Positions 1-9,230 are shown, counted from the stretch's first letter. The stretch: 51,077 nt of DNA from Gemmatimonadota bacterium (GCA_009841165.1 VXMI01000073.1:1-51077), one strand, 5' to 3'. Notes: generated from the letters alone by a model not told the origin. Numbers and translations are program-made.

Positions 1-117
1 GGGAGGGGGGATGGTGAGCGGGGCCGCTCCGGCGGGGCGCGCCGCGCCTGGCAGCCACCCCGCGAGGGTTGCCGCGCTCCCGGCCCCAATCGCGCGCACG
101 AAGTCCCGCCGCTTCAT
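1..117 (-). CDS. Tat-exported protein, N-terminal part only (probable metallophosphatase half of a split 5'-nucleotidase)
   Basis: Only the first 39 codons are inside the window; the gene runs off the left edge. It starts with an ATG that overlaps the TGA of the upstream gene by 4 nt (ATGA), so the two are translationally coupled. The N-terminus has a twin-arginine signal: [13 protein letters not shown] is followed by an alanine-rich hydrophobic stretch and an A-x-A type cleavage region, so the product should be exported folded. The upstream gene encodes an isolated 5'-nucleotidase C-terminal domain, so I infer this one carries the missing metallophosphoesterase domain. That domain itself cannot be seen here. 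Confidence 0.6.
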   Translation of the reverse strand, partial: MKRRDFVRAIGAGSAATLAGWLPGAARPAGAAPLTIPPP

Positions 118-911
118 CGGTCTTCCCCGCCCGCCGGGCGAATGCGCCCGTCCAGCGTGGGCGTGACGGTGCCGCGCTCCTGCACGTAGTCGACGAAGAC
201 ATCCCGGATGAGGACCGGCAGGTCCTCGCGGTCATTCGCCCCCGCATCCCACAGCACGGTCCAGGTGCCTCCGCCATTGACGAGATAGTCCACCGTCGCG
301 AGGCGGTAGACGCGTCCCCGATCGATCGGGGCGCCACCAACGCGCACGTTCACCGCGTCGTCGCCGTCCAGCTCCATCGTCCAGCCGGCGATGGGCTCGC
401 CACGGGTGAGGGCGATCTCGTCGGCGAGGCGCTCAAGCTCCTCCCCCGACAACGAGAGCACCGTGACGAAATTCTCGAAGGGAAGTAGCTCGTAGGCGTG
501 CCGCATGAGTATCGGTCCTCGCGCGACGGGCACCCGGATGCCGCCCTCGTTGAGAAGCGCGACGTGGACCGTGTCGCCGGCGAGCGCCCGCGCCCCATGC
601 AGCAGGGCGTCGGCCACCAGGTTGTCGAGCGTGCCCTCGGGATCGTCCTTGAAGAAGTCGCCGGCGGCGTGGCCCAGCACCTCGCCGAGCTGCTCCTGGA
701 GTTGCTCCCGGTACGGCGCAATCATGGCCTCGATGTCGGGCGCGGGTTCGAGGCTGTCCCCGATCTCCGTGCAATCGACCGGGGCCTCGCGGAGGGTGAA
801 AGCGGTTCCGGCACAGCCGGCCAGGGCGAGCGCGGCGATGAGCGCGGCGGCCGGCGTGGCGGCCTGCGCGGCGGCCAGCGGGTAGCGAACGGGGCGAATC
901 GTGTCCAGCAT
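114..911 (-). CDS. lipoprotein with 5'-nucleotidase C-terminal (substrate-binding) domain
   Basis: A 265-residue protein read from the ATG at 911, chosen because it opens directly into a lipoprotein signal peptide. The lipobox is LALAGC with the lipidated Cys near residue 33. The rest matches the 5'-nucleotidase/UshA C-terminal domain: a [11 protein letters not shown] segment, an NEGGIR segment (NGGGIR in most relatives), a PFENFV segment with a following LSGEEL, and a late YLVNGGGTW segment in the nucleotide-stacking region. In UshA-type enzymes this domain binds the nucleoside and sits after a metallophosphatase domain. Here the catalytic half is absent, and the next gene starts in a 4-nt overlap and is Tat-exported. 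This suggests a 5'-nucleotidase split into two polypeptides. It is divergent from the CoA-transferase gene, 87 bp away. Confidence 0.8.
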   Translation of the reverse strand: MLDTIRPVRYPLAAAQAATPAAALIAALALAGCAGTAFTLREAPVDCTEIGDSLEPAPDIEAMIAPYREQLQEQLGEVLGHAAGDFFKDDPEGTLDNLVADALLHGARALAGDTVHVALLNEGGIRVPVARGPILMRHAYELLPFENFVTVLSLSGEELERLADEIALTRGEPIAGWTMELDGDDAVNVRVGGAPIDRGRVYRLATVDYLVNGGGTWTVLWDAGANDREDLPVLIRDVFVDYVQERGTVTPTLDGRIRPAGGEDR

Positions 912-998
912 TGTGGTGCCAAGTTCGCGAATCGTGACCCGCCCCGCCATGGTGCCGGTCGCCGTCACGCCTCCCGCCCCCCGACACCGGAGATCTCC

Positions 999-2135
999 AT
1001 GTCCCTTGCCCATTCTCTGGAGGGCGTACGCGTCCTCGACCTCTCGCGGCTCCTGCCGGGGCCGTTTCTGACGATGGTCCTCGCGGACCTCGGAGCCGAC
1101 GTGGTCAAGGTCGAGGAGCCCCGCATGGGCGACTACATGCGGGACTTTCCGCCTCGCGGCGAAGGGATGTCCGGCCGGTACCTGTCGGTCAACCGCAACA
1201 AGCGGTCGGTGACGGTGGATCTCAAGAACGAGCGCGAGCGCGTGCGGTTTCTGCGCATGGCAGGCCAGGCCGACGTGGTAGTCGAGAGCTTTCGCCCGGG
1301 GGTGATGGATCGGCTCGGGGTGGGGTACGACGCGCTAAGGGAGCGCAACGAAGGAGTCATTCTCTGTTCGATATCGGGATACGGGCAGACGGGCCCCTAC
1401 CGCGACCGGGCGGGTCACGATATCAACTACCTGGCGCTGGCCGGCGTGCTTGCAATGAGTGGTGCGGCGCCTGATGGCCCCCCGGCGATGGCGGGCGTCC
1501 AGATCGCCGACATGGCCGGGGGCGCGATGTGGGGCGCGATCGGCATATTGGCCGCGCTGATCGAGCGTCGGCGCACGGGGAAAGGGACGCACCTCGACAT
1601 CTCCATGACGGAGGGAGCCCTGGCGCTCCTCGCGAGCGAGTTCGGGATCCTGGGCGCCGAGCCGGCGGTCCCGACGCGGGGCACGGGGCTGCTCAACGGC
1701 GGCGCGGCGCGTTACGGCCTGTACCGGACCAGCGACGGCAGGTATCTGAGCGTCGGGGCGCTCGAGCCGCAGTTCCTGGCACGGCTGGTGAGGGGCGTGG
1801 AGCTGGAGGCTGACGCGGGCTCGGCCGACTTCGCGGACGAGGAGGCACTCCGGCGCCGGCTCACCCGGGTCATCGCTTCGAAGACCCGCGACGAGTGGGA
1901 GAGGATTCTGGGCGGGTACGACTGCTGCTGTGAGCCGGTGCTGGAGCTGGACGAAGTGGTGGAGCACCCCCTGCACGGCGCACGCGGGCTGTTCTTCGAG
2001 ATCGCCGATGGGGGGGCCTCCGGGACGCTTCAGGTGCGCACGCCGCTAGGGATGCCAGCGGGAAGACGCCCGGCACCGGCGCTGGGCGCGGACAACGAGG
2101 AGGTCTTTCGGGAGTATGGCGTAGAGGAGCTGTGA
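999..2135 (+). CDS. CoA-transferase family III, alpha-methylacyl-CoA racemase-like
   Basis: A 378-residue cytoplasmic protein of the CaiB/BaiF family. The reading frame stays open upstream, but the ATG at 999 gives the usual family N-terminus ([17 protein letters not shown]). The catalytic residues of alpha-methylacyl-CoA racemase are all recognisable with correct spacing: His near 140 in RAGHDINY, Asp near 171 in QIADMAGG, and Glu near 256 in GALEPQF. The enzyme would epimerise 2-methyl-branched acyl-CoA esters during branched fatty acid or sterol side-chain breakdown. A CoA-transfer role remains possible, because the family is broad. It is a single gene on its strand, between divergent and convergent neighbours. 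Confidence 0.85.
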   Translation: MSLAHSLEGVRVLDLSRLLPGPFLTMVLADLGADVVKVEEPRMGDYMRDFPPRGEGMSGRYLSVNRNKRSVTVDLKNERERVRFLRMAGQADVVVESFRPGVMDRLGVGYDALRERNEGVILCSISGYGQTGPYRDRAGHDINYLALAGVLAMSGAAPDGPPAMAGVQIADMAGGAMWGAIGILAALIERRRTGKGTHLDISMTEGALALLASEFGILGAEPAVPTRGTGLLNGGAARYGLYRTSDGRYLSVGALEPQFLARLVRGVELEADAGSADFADEEALRRRLTRVIASKTRDEWERILGGYDCCCEPVLELDEVVEHPLHGARGLFFEIADGGASGTLQVRTPLGMPAGRRPAPALGADNEEVFREYGVEEL

Positions 2136-2147
2136 GCGCGGTGCCGC

Positions 2148-3251
2148 CTAACCCCCCCACACCTCCTCGAACACCCGCAGGTAGTTCTCGCCCAGAAACT
2201 TGAGGATCACCTCGTCCGAGTGGCCCCGCGCGGCCAGCGCTTCGGTCAGGCGGGGCACCTTCGAGATGTCCTCGAGGCCGGCCGGGGCCATCTCCCTGCC
2301 GTAGTGATCGCTGCCCAGCCCGACATGGTCTGGGCCCATCACGTCCAGCGCGGTCTCGATGTCCCGCACTACGCTGTCCAGGTCGCGGTGCGCCACATGG
2401 ATCAGGCCCAGGACGCCGCCGTTGGCCGCCAGCGCATCGAGCATCCAGCGGTCGCGGGGCAGTTCGAGGCGCGGGCGGGGCAGCTTGCCGTCCAGCAGGT
2501 CCTGCGCCTCGTGCGCCGTGTCGGGGAACATGGTGGGCGTCGTGTGCGAGAGGATGACGGGATTGCGGGTGAGCTCCAGGATCTCGCTGAAGCCGACCTC
2601 GCCGATGTGCACCAGGTCGATCACGATCCCCAGCGCGTCCATCCGCCGGACGACTTCCTTGCCGAGCGCGGTCAGGCCGCCGCGCCGGTCCGCCGCCCAG
2701 CAGCCGTCGGCGAAGATGTTGCGGCGGGTGTGCGTCAGGCTCCCGGAGCGGAGGCCGAGGCGGTAGTACAGGTCGAGGAAGCGCGGATCGGTGCCCAGGG
2801 CCTCGCACCCCTCGAAGGTGAGGACCAGCGCGACCCTTCCCTCCGCCTTGGCGCGGCGGATGTCGCCGACCGTCGTAGCGAGCACGAGTTCGTCGTGGCG
2901 GTCGACCTGGTCATGCAGATTCCACACCATTTCCATACCCCGCCGGACGGGGTCGCGCAGCCAGTCGTCGTCCAGATAGATCGCGCAGAGCTGGGCGGTG
3001 ACCCCGCCCTCTCGCCAGCGCGGCAGGTCGTACTGACCCATGGGGCCGAACCAGACCGTGTGGGCGCCCATGCCGAAACGCACGAGCGGGTTGTTTTCCA
3101 ACCCGGGGGGCGCATCCCAGTCGAGATCTGGCACCTCGACGCGCTCGCCGAGGCTCATCTTGCCCTCGGTGATGGGGATCAGGATGTCGCTGTGGCCGTC
3201 GACGACGATGGCCCGGCGGTGGAGGTCGGCCGCACGACCCTGCGGCGTCAC
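2148..3251 (-). CDS. membrane dipeptidase (peptidase family M19)
   Basis: A 367-residue zinc dipeptidase related to renal dipeptidase, expected to hydrolyse dipeptides. The binuclear zinc ligands are visible: His20 and Asp22 in DGHSD, Glu147 in LTFEG, His215 in DLVHIG and His236 in ILSHTTP. The start is GTG at 3251, overlapping the TGA of the upstream esterase by 4 nt (GTGA). No signal peptide is visible from this start, so a cytoplasmic location is likely. It is the last gene of a four-gene operon of hydrolases that all act on peptides, amides or esters. Confidence 0.9.
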   Translation of the reverse strand: MTPQGRAADLHRRAIVVDGHSDILIPITEGKMSLGERVEVPDLDWDAPPGLENNPLVRFGMGAHTVWFGPMGQYDLPRWREGGVTAQLCAIYLDDDWLRDPVRRGMEMVWNLHDQVDRHDELVLATTVGDIRRAKAEGRVALVLTFEGCEALGTDPRFLDLYYRLGLRSGSLTHTRRNIFADGCWAADRRGGLTALGKEVVRRMDALGIVIDLVHIGEVGFSEILELTRNPVILSHTTPTMFPDTAHEAQDLLDGKLPRPRLELPRDRWMLDALAANGGVLGLIHVAHRDLDSVVRDIETALDVMGPDHVGLGSDHYGREMAPAGLEDISKVPRLTEALAARGHSDEVILKFLGENYLRVFEEVWGG

Positions 3252-5071
3252 TGCGAACCTCCGCCGAGCCCGCCTTCCACCACCGGCAGTTCGATGCGCG
3301 AGCCGTCCGCACCGCCGCGGTACACCGTGAGGATGGCGTCGCCATCCGCGGGCACCGGGTCGAACATGCCGGCATCGGCGCCCGCGATCGCAACCCGGAT
3401 CCGGTGTCCCGCGCGGACCAGCGCGGCGATGGGCCAGAGCCGGAAGCTGACCGTCACGGCCTCGCCGGGCGGCATGGGCTCGGCGTCGGCGCGCGCGAAC
3501 GAGTGGTATGGCTCCTCGTCCTCGAAGTACGGGTTGGGCACGGCCTTGCGGTGGATCAGCCGCAGCCCGCCCTCGGTCACGTAGCGGCTCCGGCCCTGCG
3601 GATCGACGTCTTCAAGGTAGACGAAGAGCGCGCCGTCATCCCGGTCCGACGCCAGGTTCAGCGTGATCACGGGGTAGCCGGCGATCTGCAGGTCGGATTC
3701 GAGCGGCTCGGTGGTGTAGGTGAGCATGCGGGCGTCCATGTCGGCGCGGTCGTCGAGGTTGAGGATCGGGGTACCCATCTGGGCCGCCCAGCGGTTGTCG
3801 GGGCCGGTCGTCACGTCAGGATCGACGGCATAGTCGTCGCCGCCAGCCGTCACGGCCTCCGAGTCCCCGGTCAGGCGCCCCTCCGAGTCCATGTGGAACG
3901 TTGTGGTCGTGGTTCCCGGTGGCGGCCAGACCTCGGTGTCGTGATACGCTTCCTCGCCGAGGTTGAAGAAGCGCATGGCCGGCCAGTCGTCGACGCCGTT
4001 GTTGGCGCCCTTCAGGTGGTGGTCGAAGAAGAGGCGCCGCATTTCCATCTGCTCGTCCACCGACGGCTGGGGCGGAAGAGGTGCTGTACCCACGGAAAAG
4101 GGGCTGGCGCTGTAGCCGCCCCCGTGCGTCGAGGCCAGGACGAGCACCTTCTGGCGGTTGGAGAAGTGCCGGAAGCGCAGCAGCGTGCCATCGGCGGTGC
4201 CCGCGTCCATCCAGCTGACCAGGACCAGCATCGGAACGCCCGACGCCTCGATCTCGGCCTTCCAGTGGATCGGACCGATCTCGGCCCACGCCTGATCCCC
4301 CCCGATCACGTCGTCGCGGTGCTCCGTGGCCAGCACAGCCTGGAACACGTCGGGGTTGGCCGCGTGCTCCACCACGGCCGCCGCAAGCAGCGAGCCGTCC
4401 TCGTCTTCGTCGACACGCGCCACGCCGGCGCCCATCACTTCCGCGTTGTTGTCGTCCATGTGGCCGACCAGGTCGCCCCAAGTCTCGATGAAGCCACGGG
4501 CGAGCAGGCCGTACGGGCGAATCGGGCTGGGATAGGCGTCGAAGTCCGACCATCCCGGAATGACGGCCTTGACCGCCGGGTGGTTCACCGCGGCAAGCAG
4601 CTCGGCCGTCGTGCCGGTGTACGAGGTCCCGTAGGCGCCGACCGTACCGTCCGACCACTCGCGCGCCACCACCCAGTCCACCACGTCGTACGCGTCGAGG
4701 ACCTCCTGGCGCCCGTACTCCACGGGCCGCGTGCCGAACGAGGCGCCGCTGCCGCGCGCATCCACCTTGACCAGCGCGTAGCCGTGATCGAGGAAATGGC
4801 GGTCCAGCTCCGACAGTGTGTTGATGCGCTCGCCCGTCTCGGGGTCCTCCAGGCCGCGACGATAGCGGGTCAGCGTGAGGAGGGCGGGATACGGCGGGTC
4901 GTGGTCCTCCGGCGGGAGGTAGACATCGGCGGCGAGACGCGTGCCGTCCTCGGCGGCGATGTAGAGGGCGGATACGTCCGGCCCGGGTGCGCTCTCCGCG
5001 CCGGGATCGCAGGCAACGAGGAGCCCTGCCAGGATGGCGGCCGCTTGGCCCGGCGAACCTCTCAGCGTCAC
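3248..5071 (-). CDS. CocE/NonD family alpha/beta hydrolase lipoprotein (X-Pro dipeptidyl-peptidase-like)
   Basis: A 607-residue enzyme with an N-terminal lipobox (LLVAC, Cys21), so it should be membrane-anchored on the periplasmic side. The alpha/beta-hydrolase part (roughly residues 35-350) has the nucleophile elbow GTSYTG with Ser150, and a DARGSGAS segment typical of the family. The probable catalytic Asp is in SWMDAGTADG and the His in STHGGG. The C-terminal 230 residues form the X-Pro dipeptidyl-peptidase C-terminal jelly-roll domain (for example the GHRIRVAIAGAD segment). Known members cleave X-Pro dipeptides, cocaine-like esters or beta-lactam amides; the substrate here is unknown. The start is GTG at 5071 within a 4-nt GTGA overlap with the amidohydrolase stop. 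Confidence 0.87.
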   Translation of the reverse strand: MTLRGSPGQAAAILAGLLVACDPGAESAPGPDVSALYIAAEDGTRLAADVYLPPEDHDPPYPALLTLTRYRRGLEDPETGERINTLSELDRHFLDHGYALVKVDARGSGASFGTRPVEYGRQEVLDAYDVVDWVVAREWSDGTVGAYGTSYTGTTAELLAAVNHPAVKAVIPGWSDFDAYPSPIRPYGLLARGFIETWGDLVGHMDDNNAEVMGAGVARVDEDEDGSLLAAAVVEHAANPDVFQAVLATEHRDDVIGGDQAWAEIGPIHWKAEIEASGVPMLVLVSWMDAGTADGTLLRFRHFSNRQKVLVLASTHGGGYSASPFSVGTAPLPPQPSVDEQMEMRRLFFDHHLKGANNGVDDWPAMRFFNLGEEAYHDTEVWPPPGTTTTTFHMDSEGRLTGDSEAVTAGGDDYAVDPDVTTGPDNRWAAQMGTPILNLDDRADMDARMLTYTTEPLESDLQIAGYPVITLNLASDRDDGALFVYLEDVDPQGRSRYVTEGGLRLIHRKAVPNPYFEDEEPYHSFARADAEPMPPGEAVTVSFRLWPIAALVRAGHRIRVAIAGADAGMFDPVPADGDAILTVYRGGADGSRIELPVVEGGLGGGSQ

Positions 5072-6483
5072 CGTGCGACCTTCATCGAGCTGATGATCGG
5101 AGCCACCGGCAGCGCATCGAGGTCAACCTTCACGCCCTCCTTGATCACCATGTGAATCTCGCGGTAGTTGTGGGCGCTCTCCAGCGGGTTGGCGTCGAGG
5201 ATCACGATGTCGGCCCATCTGCCGGGCTGCAGGGTCCCGATCTCTTCGTCCAGCCGGTAGGCGCTCGCCACATTGCTCGTTGTTGACTTGAGCACCTCCA
5301 TCGGCTCCATGCCCAACTCCTCCAGGGCCACCAGCGCGTTGAAGTGCCCTTCGCCGAGCTTGACGCGCGGATCGATCGTGTCGGAAGCGAGCGTGGGCGA
5401 CTCGGCGCGCAGCACCGGGTTCTCGATCCCGGCATCGGTGGACATCAGCAGCTTCGCGCCCGCCTTGATCATGTTGGCCCGGTTGATCGCGCCGATCTTC
5501 ATGTAGGGCGTCAAAGTCCCCGACGGGTTGTGCGCCTCGAGCGCGTCCATGCGACGCTGCGTGATCGGCAGCACGGAGCACGCGATCCCGCGGTCGACCA
5601 TCTTCTCGATCGACTCCGCCGGGATCGGGATTTCGGGCCCTGAGATCCCGCAGTGCGTGATAATGTCGACCCCCGCCTCGATCGCCATGTCGAAGCTCTC
5701 GACCGAGGTCGTGTGGGTCTGCACGGTCATCCCGGCACGGTGCCCCTCCTCGGCGATCACGCGCTGCACGCGCTCCGAGAACGAGATCAGGTTCATGTCG
5801 ACGTGACCGCTGCCGCCGTACTTGAGAAAATCCATTCCCAGCGTCGTGTAGTTGCGGATCACGTCGGCCACCGAATCGGGGGTCATCCACAGCAGTTCGC
5901 GCCCGGTGTTCTCCTCCCACGCCTCGTTGATCCGCTTGACGAACGCCTGGCTCACATACGGCGCGTGCGACTCGCGGAAGTCCGGCCCCAGCGGACCGCT
6001 GAAGCCGATGATGTTGCCGGCGATGTACATCCGGCTGCCCGGTGCCTCGCCCGCGTTGATCATGTCGCGCGCCTTCGCCAGCGCCGCGCGCGGTCCCCAG
6101 GTGTCGAAGACGGTGGTCTGCCCGGTCTTCAGGGTGATCTGGGCCGCCTCGAGCACGATCTCGTGGAGCCGGTGCTCATGCAGGATGAGCGTCTCGAGGT
6201 CGAGGTTGAGGAAGAGATGGAGGTTGCCGTCCATCAGCCCGGGGATGACATACTTGCCCCCGGCATCGATCGTGGTCGCGCCCCCGGGGACAGGGGTCGA
6301 GGCGGCGGGCCCGGCGGCGGTGATGCGCCCGTCGGCGAACACGACGACGCCGTCTTCGATCGGTGCGGCGCCGGTGCCGTCGATCACGGTGCCGCCGGTG
6401 ATCGCGACCGTCTGGGCCGCGGCGGCCGGGACGAGCGCGGCGGTGAGAAACAGTGCAAGCGCGTTGGCTCGGTGGGTGGACAT
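5068..6483 (-). CDS. secreted amidohydrolase (imidazolonepropionase-like family)
   Basis: A 471-residue metal-dependent hydrolase with an N-terminal signal peptide ending near residue 23 (AAAA-QT). The small N-terminal beta domain (GGTVIDGTG) leads into the TIM barrel at VIPGLMDGNLHL. The expected DxHxH metal motif reads D85-G-N87-L-H89, so the first His ligand is Asn. The other ligands look intact: Lys221 in FLKYGG, His257 in QTHTTS, His277 in ITHCG and Asp350 in STDAG. The reaction is hydrolysis of an amide, cyclic amide or dipeptide bond; the substrate is unknown. The ATG at 6483 has a strong AAAGGAG ribosome site 7 nt upstream. It lies 30 nt after the beta-lactamase-fold gene and overlaps the next gene by 4 nt. 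Confidence 0.87.
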   Translation of the reverse strand: MSTHRANALALFLTAALVPAAAAQTVAITGGTVIDGTGAAPIEDGVVVFADGRITAAGPAASTPVPGGATTIDAGGKYVIPGLMDGNLHLFLNLDLETLILHEHRLHEIVLEAAQITLKTGQTTVFDTWGPRAALAKARDMINAGEAPGSRMYIAGNIIGFSGPLGPDFRESHAPYVSQAFVKRINEAWEENTGRELLWMTPDSVADVIRNYTTLGMDFLKYGGSGHVDMNLISFSERVQRVIAEEGHRAGMTVQTHTTSVESFDMAIEAGVDIITHCGISGPEIPIPAESIEKMVDRGIACSVLPITQRRMDALEAHNPSGTLTPYMKIGAINRANMIKAGAKLLMSTDAGIENPVLRAESPTLASDTIDPRVKLGEGHFNALVALEELGMEPMEVLKSTTSNVASAYRLDEEIGTLQPGRWADIVILDANPLESAHNYREIHMVIKEGVKVDLDALPVAPIISSMKVAR

Positions 6484-6513
6484 GACTGACTCCTTTGGTC
6501 CTTCGGTAGTGCC

Positions 6514-7995
6514 TCAGTCGGCTCTCGGCACCATGCGGGCGCCCTGGGCGATATAGCTCATGCGCCCGTCCGGACGCGGGTCGAGGAAACTCATGATCGC
6601 GGCTGTGGCGTTGCCTTCGGCGTCGGGGAAGGTGAAGGCGTCGTTCCCTACGGGCTGCAGGGCGATCGGCGGGGTGGGCTCCATCGGAGTGTCGTCGTAG
6701 AAGGGGAACTTCGCCCATAGCGAGACGCCGATCCCGCCCTCCATTTCGACGATCTCGTAGATCTGGGCGATGTTCTCGTAGCGGCCCGCGTAGCGCGCGA
6801 CGTCGACCTCGGCGTCGACGATGGGCCTGACCACCGGTGCCGGCGGCGCGACTCCGGCGGCCTCCTCCATCCATTTGTTGGCAAGCTCGCCGCTCAGCCC
6901 GCCGCCGTGCGACGAGTTGGCCGCCACCGCGACCGCGACGTTGCTGTCGGGGTGCGCGATCAGCGTTGCCAGAATGCCGGGCCCGCCGCCCCCGTGCGAC
7001 ACGAAGCCGCCTTCGGAGAGCATCCAGCCCAGACCGAACGCGACCGGCGAGCCCTGTCCGCGCCCTCTGGTGGTCTCGGTCCGCATGGCACGCGCGCTCT
7101 CGGGCGAGAGGATCGCGGTTCCGTTCAGCCCGGTGCCGTCGGCCATGTGCGCGGCCGCGAATGTGACCAGGTCGGCAGGCGACATCATTGCCGTAGCCCC
7201 GGCCGGTGCAAAGCTGATCGGAAGAAAGGCGAATGACGTGCGGACGGGCTCGCCGGTCTCGGGGCTCGTGAAGTGGCCGACGCTGGCCCGGTGCAGCAGC
7301 GCATCCTCGGGCAGCACGGCGGCGTGATCCATGCCTAGCGGCTGGAAGATCCGCTCCTTCATCAGGTCGTACCAGCTGCGGCCGCGGATCCTCTGGCACA
7401 GGTAGCCCGCGATCACCGTGGCCGTATTGCAGTAGGACGTGTCTGCGCCGGGTTCGTGGATCTTGCCCATGTTGGCGAAGCGTGGGATCGCCTTCTCGAT
7501 GGTCTCCTCGTCGTGGCCCTGCTCCGGCACCATCTCGCCGTCGATCCCGCTGGTGTGGTTGACCAGCATGCCGACCGTGATGCGCGCGAGGTGATCGGGA
7601 TCCGCGATGCGCAACTCGGGCAGATAGGTCGACACGGGCGCCGACAGGTCGACCAGACCGTCGTCCACCAGCTGCATGAGCAGCGTCGTGTTGAAGACCT
7701 TGGTGATCGACCCGATGTGCATCACGGTATCGGGCGTCATCTCGACGCCGGTGGTCACGTTCACCAGTCCGCTGGCCGCGGTGCGGATCTCGCCGTTCGC
7801 GAACACCGCTGCGCTGGCGCCGACCACCCGGTGGCGGGCGAGTGCCTCCTCAAGGTCGGCCTGGAGCGAGGACGTACCCTGCCGCGCACCGGGTCCCGCC
7901 GGCGAGTCCGGGGCGCACGCGGCCACGCTCGCCACCGTCGGTACCGTCGCCGCGAGCGCCGCGCTCCTGAGGAAGTCTCTCCGTGTCGTGGTCAT
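6514..7995 (-). CDS. serine hydrolase of the beta-lactamase (class C/penicillin-binding) fold
   Basis: A 493-residue exported enzyme. The ATG at 7995 was chosen because it is preceded by AGGAG and opens into a Tat-type signal (TRRDFLRSAAL) ending in a lipobox (SVAAC, Cys27); a longer open frame upstream has no such support. Active-site motifs of the class C beta-lactamase/D-aminopeptidase/esterase superfamily are present: SxxK as S96-I-T-K99, YxN as Y188-C-N190, and HGG at 334-336. About 130 residues follow the catalytic domain as a beta-rich C-terminal extension. This family includes D-aminopeptidases and esterases as often as true beta-lactamases. As first gene of the amidohydrolase/esterase/dipeptidase operon, a role in amide or D-peptide breakdown is more likely than antibiotic resistance. 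Confidence 0.87.
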   Translation of the reverse strand: MTTTRRDFLRSAALAATVPTVASVAACAPDSPAGPGARQGTSSLQADLEEALARHRVVGASAAVFANGEIRTAASGLVNVTTGVEMTPDTVMHIGSITKVFNTTLLMQLVDDGLVDLSAPVSTYLPELRIADPDHLARITVGMLVNHTSGIDGEMVPEQGHDEETIEKAIPRFANMGKIHEPGADTSYCNTATVIAGYLCQRIRGRSWYDLMKERIFQPLGMDHAAVLPEDALLHRASVGHFTSPETGEPVRTSFAFLPISFAPAGATAMMSPADLVTFAAAHMADGTGLNGTAILSPESARAMRTETTRGRGQGSPVAFGLGWMLSEGGFVSHGGGGPGILATLIAHPDSNVAVAVAANSSHGGGLSGELANKWMEEAAGVAPPAPVVRPIVDAEVDVARYAGRYENIAQIYEIVEMEGGIGVSLWAKFPFYDDTPMEPTPPIALQPVGNDAFTFPDAEGNATAAIMSFLDPRPDGRMSYIAQGARMVPRAD

Positions 7996-8228
7996 GGCAT
8001 TCTCCTGGGTTTCCGACGGGAAACAGGCGCGCAGCGCGCGTCGTACTGCGCCAACGCGCCGGGACTGCCAGAATAGGTTGCGCGCCACTTCGCCGCCAAC
8101 CGCCGCAGGGCGGATCGTTACCGACGCGACACCCGGCCCACCACACTCATGCGATATCGTTCCGGAATGCCTGCCTTCTCCCTCTCGGCGATTGACCTCA
8201 CGTCGTTCCCTGCGGAGGCATCGCGCTC

Positions 8229-9215
8229 TTGATCCGCCGACTCTTTGTCGCGCTCAGCCTGGCCGGGGTCGTAGTGGCAACGGTGGTCGTGCTGACCAGG
8301 AACGGACAGGCGGACGACGCGCTCCTCGCCCTGCCGCTCGCCAATCACATGGCCGCACTGGGGACCATGCTGGCCGAGGCCACCCTCCGCGGCATCCGCT
8401 TCGTCGTGCTCGCCGCCGTCATGGGATTCCCGGTCCCTCTCGCGACTTCGACGCTTTCGCAGCTGGCCGGGGACGGCGGCGGGGCGGTTACTCCGGGGCG
8501 CTCCGGCGCGGACCCCTGCAAGGCGCTCATCCTCCACAGGCGGGGTGTTCGCGGCGGCCACATCGGCGCGCTCCTGGTCGGTGAGGCGCTGGCAGAGGCG
8601 GTCCTGCTCCCCGTCTGCGCCGCGGTTCTGGCGCTGACGCTCGACGTACCGCTCGTGGCGCTGTCCGGGCCGCTCGCCTGGTCGCTCGTCGCCCTCACGG
8701 TCGTCGGCTTTGCGGTCCGGCTCGCACCATCGCACGACGCCACCGCCCCCCGCCTCCTGCAGCGCTTCGGCGTGCACGGCGCGCGGTGGGAGCGCATCGT
8801 GCGGGTCGCTGCCGACTTCCGCGAGGCCGCGGGGGCGCTGCGGCACATACGGGCGCTGCCCCTCGCCCTGCTGGCCTTCGCCACGGTCGGGCACATCGCC
8901 GCCCGCCTTCTGGTGCTGCCCGCGCTGGCCGGCCCCGCGACCGTTCTCGCCAGCCCCGAAGCGCTCGTGGCCTGGCCGTTCTTCCTGCTCTACGGCGGCT
9001 CCCTCATCCCGGCGCCTGGCGGCGCGGGTCTCATCGAAGCCGGCTTCGTCACCATGGTGGGAGACCATCTGCCCGCCGCGCAGGTGGGCGCGTTTGCGTT
9101 CTGGTGGCGCTTCTACACCTTCCACCTTCCGGCGGCGCTCGGGTGGATCGTCCTGGTGCTGACGCGGCGAGGGGAGGGCGCGCGCGGAGGTGTGTCCGGC
9201 CTTGACAAAATGTGA
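8229..9215 (+). CDS. flippase-like integral membrane protein (UPF0104/lysylphosphatidylglycerol synthase TM region family)
   Basis: A 328-residue polytopic inner-membrane protein with about seven hydrophobic segments. Two family signatures are present: a GGAVTPGRSGAD segment in the middle (residues about 85-97) and IPAPGGAGLIEAGF near the end, equivalent to the PTPGGLGxxEA motif of UPF0104/GtrA-associated flippases. Related proteins move lipid-linked molecules across the membrane, or form the transmembrane half of MprF. No synthase domain is attached here, so the substrate is unknown. The start is TTG at 8229; ATG codons just upstream are out of frame. The stop codon lies inside the left arm of the operator of the following toxin-antitoxin genes. 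Confidence 0.72.
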   Translation: MIRRLFVALSLAGVVVATVVVLTRNGQADDALLALPLANHMAALGTMLAEATLRGIRFVVLAAVMGFPVPLATSTLSQLAGDGGGAVTPGRSGADPCKALILHRRGVRGGHIGALLVGEALAEAVLLPVCAAVLALTLDVPLVALSGPLAWSLVALTVVGFAVRLAPSHDATAPRLLQRFGVHGARWERIVRVAADFREAAGALRHIRALPLALLAFATVGHIAARLLVLPALAGPATVLASPEALVAWPFFLLYGGSLIPAPGGAGLIEAGFVTMVGDHLPAAQVGAFAFWWRFYTFHLPAALGWIVLVLTRRGEGARGGVSGLDKM

Positions 9216-9230
9216 CCAGTCACCGAGACT
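9202..9230 (+). promoter_or_regulatory. candidate promoter of the Phd/VapC-type operon, giving a leaderless mRNA
   Basis: A perfect TTGACA -35 box lies at 9202-9207. With 17-nt spacing the -10 is GAGACT at 9225-9230, which is weak. Transcription would then begin about 7 nt further on, at or next to the ATG at 9237. There is no Shine-Dalgarno sequence before that ATG, which fits a leaderless transcript. The -10 region lies inside the operator palindrome. Confidence 0.45.

Noticed and set aside
6514-7995. Antibiotic-resistance beta-lactamase
   Set aside because: The fold and motifs match, but the long C-terminal extension, Tat-type lipoprotein signal and catabolic operon fit the broader D-aminopeptidase/esterase group better.
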